11,630 nt of DNA from Microbacteriaceae bacterium (GTDB taxonomy: Bacteria > Actinomycetota > Actinomycetes > Actinomycetales > Microbacteriaceae), in NCBI GenBank assembly GCA_025464125.1, contig JAODLU010000253.1:1-11630 (forward strand), written 5' to 3'. The notes under the pieces were generated by a model that saw only the letters and a program-made list of their open reading frames with translations, had not been told where the DNA came from and made no database searches. Numbering within the stretch: position 1 is the stretch's first letter; each line of letters begins with the position of its first letter. Shown here one piece after another: positions 7,320-11,630 of this stretch. The position numbers and the translations under genes were made by a program.

Positions 7320-7427
7320 GCGGCGGTACCTCCTGGGTTGCTGGCGGTAACCATCGCGCGAGCTAAGAAGAACTGTGCCGACTATGGCGAGCGTGGAGAC
7401 GAGCGCAAGTACGATAAGAATCAACAT
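7317..7427 (-). CDS. Small single-span membrane protein (36 residues) upstream of galE
   Basis: An ATG-to-TAA ORF encodes a 36-residue peptide. It begins MLILIVLALVSTLAIVGTVL, an uninterrupted hydrophobic helix of about 20 residues, then continues with LSSRDGYRQQPRRYRR, a strongly basic tail. This is a typical small membrane protein with the tail predicted inside (positive-inside rule). A TAGATT element lies 7 bases before the ATG. It has the same strand as galE and stops 10 bases before the galE start. A DGYR...PRR tail rings a bell from small Microbacteriaceae proteins, but I cannot confirm it. It is too short for standard ORF filters. Function is unknown. Confidence 0.68.
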   Translation of the reverse strand: MLILIVLALVSTLAIVGTVLLSSRDGYRQQPRRYRR

Positions 7428-7434
7428 GGCAGTA

Positions 7435-7440
7435 AATCTA
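7435..7440 (-). promoter_or_regulatory. Candidate -10 element for the small membrane protein/galE unit
   Basis: TAGATT on the minus strand, in a locally AT-rich segment, is separated by 7 bases from the small ORF's ATG. This supports both the ORF and a leaderless start. No clear -35 is seen. Confidence 0.5.
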
Positions 7441-7454
7441 TGTTTTGCTAATTC

Positions 7455-7470
7455 CTGCCGACAGTGGCAG
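7455..7470. promoter_or_regulatory. Inverted repeat between the galE unit and the AraC-type gene
   Basis: CTGCC, 6 bases, GGCAG, with a second overlapping pair TGGC/GCCA (7465-7478), lies between the divergent starts at 7427 and 7515. The position suits an operator for one or both directions, possibly bound by the adjacent AraC-type regulator. This is suggestive only, because the arms are short. Confidence 0.3.
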
Positions 7471-7514
7471 CATAGCCACCAATCGTTCAGTTTCAGCCAA
7501 TCGCAGGGAACCCC

Positions 7515-8468
7515 GTGCTCAAGAAGATCGTGCTGCTCACACTGCCCGGCGTCGCACCATTCGAGTTCGGTGTCGTGTGCGAGGTGTTTGGAATCGACCG
7601 CAGCGAGATGGGCGGCCCGTCATTCGACTTCACGGTCGTGACGGCTGACCCCGGGCCGGTTCGCACGAGCCTCGGCTTTGACATGGTCATCCTCGACGAC
7701 CTGTCAGCTGCGGCCGACGCCGATCTCGTCGCCGTACCTGCGCACGAGATCGAGGGAATCGATGAGCGCTACCTCGAGGTCATTCGCGCGGCGGAAGCGC
7801 GTGGGGCGTGGGTGCTGAGCGTCTGCAGCGGCGCCTTCGCGCTGGCCCAGTCCGGCATCCTTGATGGGCGACGGGCGACAACGCACTGGATGCACGCCGA
7901 CAGGCTCGCTGCCAGGTTCCCCGCGATCACTGTCGACCCAGACGTGCTCTACGTGCAGGACGGCAAAGTCGTCACAAGTGCGGGAACGGCGGCTGGCATC
8001 GACGCCGCGCTGCACATCGTGCGCACCGAACTCGGTGCGGGGCCAGCCAACGTTGTGGCGCGGCGCATGGTCGTCCCGCCCCAGCGGGACGGCGGCCAGG
8101 CCCAGTACATCCAGTCCCCGATCGCCGAAGAGTGCGCGGATTCGTTTGCTGCTGTCGCTGAGTGGATGCTGCAGAACCTGGCCGAGAATCTCACCGTCGA
8201 CCAACTCGCTCGCAAGGCGCTGATGTCGTCAAGGACCTTCGCCAGGCGCTTCAGGGCCGACATGGGCACCACTCCCGCTGCGTGGTTGAACCGGCAGCGA
8301 ATCATGCGCGCGCAGCAGTTGCTTGAACAGACCTCCCGTGGCCTCGAAGCTGTCGCCGCCGAGACGGGTTTCGGCACTGCAGCGGTCATGCGCCATCACT
8401 TCATGAAGGTGCTGCAGACCACGCCGACCACGTACCGCCGCACGTTCGGCGAAAGACTCGCCAGCTAG
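7515..8468 (+). CDS. GlxA-type transcriptional regulator (DJ-1/PfpI domain plus AraC HTH)
   Basis: This is a 317-residue regulator of the GlxA subfamily. The N-terminal class I glutamine-amidotransferase-like (DJ-1/PfpI) domain spans about 1-185, with the nucleophile-elbow Cys104 in SVCSGAFAL and TTHWMHAD after it; this domain usually senses a ligand rather than catalysing. The C-terminal AraC/XylS domain (about 215-315) has two helix-turn-helix units: LTVDQLARKALMSSRTFARRF and the second around 276-297, ending in the typical P-x-x-Y-R-x-x-F (PTTYRRTF). The start is GTG at 7515 with AGGGA 5 bases upstream. It is divergent from the galE unit and 59 bases upstream of the RmlC-like gene on the same strand. 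Whether it controls either is unknown; its ligand is also unknown. Confidence 0.9.
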   Translation: MLKKIVLLTLPGVAPFEFGVVCEVFGIDRSEMGGPSFDFTVVTADPGPVRTSLGFDMVILDDLSAAADADLVAVPAHEIEGIDERYLEVIRAAEARGAWVLSVCSGAFALAQSGILDGRRATTHWMHADRLAARFPAITVDPDVLYVQDGKVVTSAGTAAGIDAALHIVRTELGAGPANVVARRMVVPPQRDGGQAQYIQSPIAEECADSFAAVAEWMLQNLAENLTVDQLARKALMSSRTFARRFRADMGTTPAAWLNRQRIMRAQQLLEQTSRGLEAVAAETGFGTAAVMRHHFMKVLQTTPTTYRRTFGERLAS

Positions 8469-8527
8469 GTGGATGTTATTGTCATCGGATTCACCGCTTG
8501 GTGGGCGTGCAGAAGAGGTAACGATCG

Positions 8528-9055
8528 ATGACTCCCGGAACTGAACCCCAACTCCTGGAGATCGTCTCCTCGCAGGATTCGCGGGGAACATTCGCGAAGC
8601 CGTTCCCGCTGCCGGCCGCTTCGGGCATCGAATTCGAGGTCAAAGAGATCTTCTCGACCAGTTCAGGTCGGGGCGTCGTGCGTGGCATGCATTTCCAGTT
8701 CGAGCCAGACCAGATCGCCAAGATCGTCTGGGTCACAACGGGATCGATCTTCGACGTCCTCGTTGACCTGCGGGACCACGACGGCTTCGGCACCGCATAT
8801 TCGTGGGAGTTGAATTCCACTGCAGGCAACGCGCTTCTCGTGCCAGCAGGATTTGCCCACGGTTTCCAGTCGCTGGAGGCCGGGTCGGTGGTCAATTACG
8901 CGGTTGACGACGTGTTCTCGCCAGGGCGGGATGCAGGTATCAGGTGGGACAGTGTCGGCGTGAGCTGGCCGCTGGCCGTGACCGAGATGTCGGCCAGGGA
9001 TACTGCCCATCCCTCCCTCGATGACTTCGACTACCGCTTCACTTCACCGGCATGA
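8528..9055 (+). CDS. RmlC-like cupin sugar epimerase, probably acting on a CDP-4-keto-(di)deoxyhexose
   Basis: This is a 175-residue member of the dTDP-4-dehydrorhamnose 3,5-epimerase (RmlC) family. Visible family motifs are DSRGTFAKPF near 17-26, RGMHFQ with the catalytic base His55, FDVLVDLR, VPAGFAHGFQSL near 105-116, and SPGRDAGIRWD. Asp158 (in SARD) matches the Asp that partners the catalytic His. The Tyr that acts as general acid (in the family's Tyr-x-Pro, as in NYYHP of E. coli RmlC) is Phe130 here, so C3/C5 double epimerization may not occur. With rfbF- and rfbH-type genes nearby, a CDP-4-keto-3,6-dideoxyhexose 5-epimerase (AscE type) is a reasonable inference; a diverged dTDP-sugar epimerase is the alternative. 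GAGG lies 9 bases before the ATG. It overlaps the next gene by 4 bases (ATGA). Confidence 0.85.
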   Translation: MTPGTEPQLLEIVSSQDSRGTFAKPFPLPAASGIEFEVKEIFSTSSGRGVVRGMHFQFEPDQIAKIVWVTTGSIFDVLVDLRDHDGFGTAYSWELNSTAGNALLVPAGFAHGFQSLEAGSVVNYAVDDVFSPGRDAGIRWDSVGVSWPLAVTEMSARDTAHPSLDDFDYRFTSPA

Positions 9056-9936
9056 TCGAACGCGCCCTCGTCACCGGTGCCACAGGCTTTCTCGGTGGCC
9101 ACCTCGCCCGTCGACTGCTGGCCTCCGGTGCGCACGTGACCGTGCTGCACCGTGCTGGCGACAGCCCGGCGCTCGACGCGCTGGCGGCCGCTGGCGCGAC
9201 GATCGCCACCTTCAACGCCCACGATGAGATCGCGGAACTGGTAGCGCAGAGCGCGCCCGACGCGACTTTCCACCTGGCCACGCGCTATGTCCGCAACCAT
9301 CGTTCCGCCGAGATCGACGACATGCTCGAAGCGACTATCGCGTACGGCACACACCTGCTCGAGGCGCTGGTCGGCAGTGGAAGCGTGGTGCTCTCCGCGA
9401 TGACCTTCTTCCAGTTCAGGGACGGACGTGCCGAGCCGAACACCCTGTATTCCGGATTGAAGCAGGCGTTCCTCGAGATCAGCAGGTTCTATCGCGCGTC
9501 GCACCAGCTCGACATCCGCGAAGTCATCCTCTTCGACACTTTCGGCCCAGGTGACGAACGCGACAAACTGATTCCGCGCCTTTTCGCGGCAGCAGCACAG
9601 GCAGACGAGATCACGCTCGGGCCTTCAGCGCAGCTTCTCAACCTGCTCTACGTGGATGACGTGGTCGACGGATTCATCGCTGCAGTCGCGCCAGGCAATC
9701 CGGCGACAATGACCATCAACTCCGCCGAAACTGTGTCGGTTGGCGAGCTCGTCAGCTTGATCGAAGCGGTGTCCGATCGCACGATCAGTGCGACCTTTGC
9801 CAGCAAGTCCACCCCTGACAACCGACTCCTGCACGCTGGCACCTGGCCGTGGCCTGCGGGATGGAAACCGTCAGTGCCGGTACGCAGCGGGCTCGAACTC
9901 AGCTGGTCGGCAGCGCGCCAGCAGACCGCGCCATGA
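9052..9936 (+). CDS. NAD(P)-dependent nucleotide-sugar reductase/epimerase, probable 4-ketosugar reductase
   Basis: This is a 294-residue extended short-chain dehydrogenase. The Rossmann motif GATGFLG is at 9-15, a His-Leu-Ala turn (FHLATRY) near 73-79, the Ser/Thr of SAMTFF near 115-120, and the catalytic pair Y133-K137 in YSGLK. LLYVDDVVDGF near 217-227 is typical of the sugar-binding region. The family includes CDP-abequose, paratose and ascarylose synthases, RmlD-like reductases and 4-epimerases, and I cannot separate these by eye. The 4-base ATGA overlap with the RmlC-like gene implies tight co-expression and successive steps: 5-epimerization, then C4-keto reduction, as for AscE/AscF in the ascarylose pathway. 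It ends 24 bases before the convergent rfbF stop. Confidence 0.82.
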   Translation: MIERALVTGATGFLGGHLARRLLASGAHVTVLHRAGDSPALDALAAAGATIATFNAHDEIAELVAQSAPDATFHLATRYVRNHRSAEIDDMLEATIAYGTHLLEALVGSGSVVLSAMTFFQFRDGRAEPNTLYSGLKQAFLEISRFYRASHQLDIREVILFDTFGPGDERDKLIPRLFAAAAQADEITLGPSAQLLNLLYVDDVVDGFIAAVAPGNPATMTINSAETVSVGELVSLIEAVSDRTISATFASKSTPDNRLLHAGTWPWPAGWKPSVPVRSGLELSWSAARQQTAP

Positions 9937-9960
9937 GACCGTGCCGGTACAGCTTCGCTG

Positions 9961-10731
9961 TTACCAGTTCTTCCACGGAGCCGTGCCGGTGTCCCAGAGT
10001 TCATTGAGCAGCAGCGACTCGCGATAGGTGTCCATCGGCTGCCAGAACCCTGTGTGCGGGTGCGCCGCGATCTGGTTGTCGGCTGCCAGGTTCTTGAGCG
10101 GCTCCTCTTCGAGCACTGAGTCGTCGTCGAGGTAATCGAAGACGCCGGGTTCGAAGAGGAAGTAGCCGATGTTGATCCAGCCCTCGACCTGCGGCTTCTC
10201 CTTGAACTTCCTGACAGAGCCGTCGGTGTCGAGGTCGAGCACGCCGAACCTGCTGAGGGGCTGGATGGATGTCATGGTCGCGATTTTTCCGTGGGACTCG
10301 TGGTAATCCACCAGTGCCTCGAGGTCGATGTCCGCAATTCCGTCTCCGTAGGTGCAGAGAAAACGCTCTCCCTCGACATATTTGCGGATCTTGTTAATTC
10401 GACCACCGGTCATGGTCGAGGCACCGGTGTCTGCGACGGTGACCGTCCAGTCGAATTCGTCGTGGGCTCCGTGGTAGGTGATGCCAGCCTGGTCACCCAG
10501 TGTGACTGTGAAGTCCTGGTTGAGCGCGCCGTAGTTGGTGAAGTAGTTCTTGATGAACTCGCTCTTGTAGCCGGTGCAGATGACGAAGTCCTTGATGCCC
10601 TGCTGGCTCAGAATCTTCATAATGTGCCAGAGCACGGGCCTGCCGCCGACCTCTACCATGGGCTTCGGCCTGAACTCGGTTTCTTCGCGCATGCGCGTGC
10701 CGAGACCTCCGGCTAGTAGTACTGCCTTCAT
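9961..10731 (-). CDS. rfbF: Glucose-1-phosphate cytidylyltransferase
   Basis: This 256-residue enzyme makes CDP-glucose from CTP and glucose 1-phosphate, the entry step to CDP-linked 3,6-dideoxyhexoses (also called ddhA/ascA). It shows MKAVLLAGGLGTRM with the nucleotidyltransferase loop at 8-14, RPKPMVEVGGRP with the catalytic Lys, VICTGYKSEFIKNYF, FLCTYGDGIADID (metal-binding Asp), KPQVEGWINIGYF, and the C-terminal GFWQPMDTYRES. This pattern is specific to RfbF rather than to dTDP- or UDP-glucose pyrophosphorylases, and the length matches. The frame is open to 10794, but the family start is the ATG at 10731, preceded by AGGGA. It faces the reductase gene convergently and is divergent from rfbH, so this pathway is split into at least two transcripts. 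Confidence 0.95.
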   Translation of the reverse strand: MKAVLLAGGLGTRMREETEFRPKPMVEVGGRPVLWHIMKILSQQGIKDFVICTGYKSEFIKNYFTNYGALNQDFTVTLGDQAGITYHGAHDEFDWTVTVADTGASTMTGGRINKIRKYVEGERFLCTYGDGIADIDLEALVDYHESHGKIATMTSIQPLSRFGVLDLDTDGSVRKFKEKPQVEGWINIGYFLFEPGVFDYLDDDSVLEEEPLKNLAADNQIAAHPHTGFWQPMDTYRESLLLNELWDTGTAPWKNW

Positions 10732-10766
10732 CTGCCCGTATCCCTGTGCAATTCGATGGTCACCTG

Positions 10767-10782
10767 GGCAGCCACTGCTGCC
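10767..10782. promoter_or_regulatory. Inverted repeat in the rfbF-rfbH divergent promoter region
   Basis: GGCAGC, CACT, GCTGCC is a perfect 6-bp palindrome with a 4-base centre in the 134-base gap between the divergent starts. It may be an operator shared by both genes or a leader hairpin of the rfbF mRNA. A TAGGGT on the minus strand (10793-10798) would place the rfbF transcript start close to its right edge. Confidence 0.4.
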
Positions 10783-10824
10783 GCCGCCAATCACCCTAGC
10801 GTCAGCTCCAGCCAGCGAGCCTTC

Positions 10825-10830
10825 TAGAAT
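10825..10830 (+). promoter_or_regulatory. Candidate -10 element for rfbH
   Basis: TAGAAT, one base from consensus, lies about 35 bases upstream of the rfbH GTG, giving a leader of about 29 bases that contains GGAG (10853-10856). The -35 region is poor. Confidence 0.45.
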
Positions 10831-10865
10831 TGGCCGTCAGACTTGATTCATCGGAGCGATCACAC

Positions 10866-11630
10866 GTGTCAGAAGACCTAGAGCGACAGCACATCCTGGA
10901 CCAGGTTCGAGCCTACGCAGAGAAACAGCTCGTGCGCCCGGACTTCGTGCCAGGCGAGACAGTCGTCCCCGTGTCTGGCAAGGTTCTCGACCCGAATGAC
11001 TTCGCGGCGCTGGTCGACGCATCGCTCGATGGCTGGCTCACCGCAGGCAGGTTCCACACCCAGTTCGAGCGTGAGCTTGCCAGGTATGTTGGCAGCCGCA
11101 GCGCTCTCTTCGTCAACAGCGGGTCAAGCGCAAACCTCGTCGCACTGAGCGGGCTGACCAGTCCGAAACTCGGCAAGCGTGCGCTGAAGCCCGGTGACGA
11201 GGTTCTCACGGTTGCCGCCGGATTCCCCACAACGGTGAACCCGATCATCCAGAACGGCCTGCGCCCGGTGATCGTCGACGTCGACCTCGGCACATACGAT
11301 GCCTTGCCAGACATGCTTCGCGAGGCCGTTGGGCCCAAGACCCGCGCCGTGATGATGGCGCACACCCTGGGCAATCCGTTCGACCTGGACACCGTGCGCG
11401 ACCTCTGCAAAGAGAACAATCTCTGGCTGATCGAGGACTCGTGCGACGCTCTCGGGTCGACATACGACGGCAAGCGCACGGGAAGCTTCGGCGACACTGC
11501 AACCGTCAGCTTCTACCCGGCCCACCACATCACGACCGGTGAGGGTGGCGCAGTCTTCGTCAAGTCTCCCCTCGTCAGGAAGCAGGTCGAATCCTTCAGG
11601 GACTGGGGTCGGGACTGCTACTGCGAGACC
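10866..11630 (+). CDS. rfbH: CDP-4-keto-6-deoxy-D-glucose-3-dehydrase (E1), N-terminal 255 residues
   Basis: E1 removes the C3 hydroxyl of CDP-4-keto-6-deoxyglucose using pyridoxamine phosphate and a [2Fe-2S] cluster, working with reductase E3. The gene runs off the right edge; 255 residues of a family usually near 435 are present. It has the aminotransferase fold of the DegT/DnrJ/EryC1 group: [16 protein letters not shown] near 61-76, FVNSGSSAN near 82-90, [10 protein letters not shown] near 117-126, and EDSCDALG near 190-197. At the PLP-lysine position the sequence reads [14 protein letters not shown], with His220 replacing Lys, the hallmark of E1. RDCYC puts cysteines at 251 and 253, matching the first Fe-S ligands recalled for Yersinia E1 (C251, C253, C255, C263); further ligands lie at or past the edge. 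The start is GTG with GGAG 9 bases upstream. Confidence 0.95.
   Translation, partial: MSEDLERQHILDQVRAYAEKQLVRPDFVPGETVVPVSGKVLDPNDFAALVDASLDGWLTAGRFHTQFERELARYVGSRSALFVNSGSSANLVALSGLTSPKLGKRALKPGDEVLTVAAGFPTTVNPIIQNGLRPVIVDVDLGTYDALPDMLREAVGPKTRAVMMAHTLGNPFDLDTVRDLCKENNLWLIEDSCDALGSTYDGKRTGSFGDTATVSFYPAHHITTGEGGAVFVKSPLVRKQVESFRDWGRDCYCET

Noticed and set aside
7307..7354. Longer galE start at 7354
   Set aside because: It adds 16 residues before the Rossmann motif that are unlike GalE and overlap the small membrane ORF in another frame.
8492..8505. CACC-GCTT-GGTG hairpin after the AraC-type gene as a terminator
   Set aside because: It has only a 4-bp stem and no U-tract, and it sits just before the next co-directional gene, so it is not supportable.
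8528..9055. Straight call as dTDP-4-dehydrorhamnose 3,5-epimerase (rmlC) of a rhamnose pathway
   Set aside because: The catalytic Tyr position is Phe, no rmlA, rmlB or clear rmlD is present, and the neighbours are CDP-sugar enzymes.
9936..9990. Scattered TGCCGGT copies near the convergent 3' ends of the reductase and rfbF genes
   Set aside because: They are short, irregularly spaced and in GC-rich coding sequence; no attachment site or repeat element can be argued.
1..11630. CRISPR arrays, tRNA/rRNA genes, insertion sequences, phage or toxin-antitoxin genes
   Set aside because: Looked for on both strands; no regularly spaced repeats, cloverleaf-like sequences, transposase motifs or paired small toxin genes were seen.

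Overview
The window looks like chromosomal DNA of a high-GC actinobacterium, most likely Microbacteriaceae. The evidence is codon use dominated by G or C at third positions, a WhiB-family iron-sulfur regulator, DUF3499 and DUF5719 proteins, and a gene order (phosphomannomutase, DUF3499, zincin-like protein, whiB2) that I recall from the Rv3257c-Rv3260c region of Mycobacterium tuberculosis. The genus cannot be fixed from the sequence alone. No rRNA, tRNA, CRISPR array, insertion sequence or phage gene was seen, and no gene-free stretch exceeds about 150 bases.

Left part (1-6190), a conserved actinobacterial envelope/differentiation block: the 5' part of a phosphomannomutase/phosphoglucomutase gene (- strand, cut by the window edge), a DUF3499 zinc-ribbon-like protein (-), a degenerate metallopeptidase-like protein (+), a DUF5719 membrane-anchored exported protein (-), a 940-residue GT2 glycosyltransferase with a large polytopic membrane domain (-), and a WhiB2-type regulator (-). 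The whiB gene has a well-formed promoter whose -10 element lies inside a perfect 7-bp inverted repeat.

Middle part (6341-8468): a UDP-glucose 4-epimerase (galE, -), preceded by a 36-codon ORF for a single-span membrane peptide that length filters would miss, and a divergent GlxA-type DJ-1/AraC transcription factor (+).

Right part (8528-11630), a nucleotide-sugar cluster: an RmlC-like epimerase with Phe at the usual catalytic Tyr position, an overlapping NAD(P)-dependent sugar reductase/epimerase (both +), glucose-1-phosphate cytidylyltransferase (rfbF/ddhA type, -) and the first 255 residues of CDP-4-keto-6-deoxyglucose-3-dehydrase (rfbH/ddhC type, +). The last is recognisable by His in place of the PLP lysine and by a CxC motif at the iron-sulfur site. 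This set fits 3,6-dideoxyhexose biosynthesis. The pairing of a 5-epimerase-like and a reductase-like protein points towards an ascarylose-type product, an inference. The CDP-glucose 4,6-dehydratase and the E3 reductase are not in the window.

A cross-cutting pattern: six genes have a TANNNT -10-like hexamer 6-8 bases before the start codon (manB, DUF3499, metallopeptidase-like, GT2, small membrane peptide, galE), as expected for leaderless transcripts. The other six, namely DUF5719, whiB, the AraC-type gene, the RmlC-like gene, rfbF and rfbH, have Shine-Dalgarno-like leaders, and the reductase overlaps its upstream partner.
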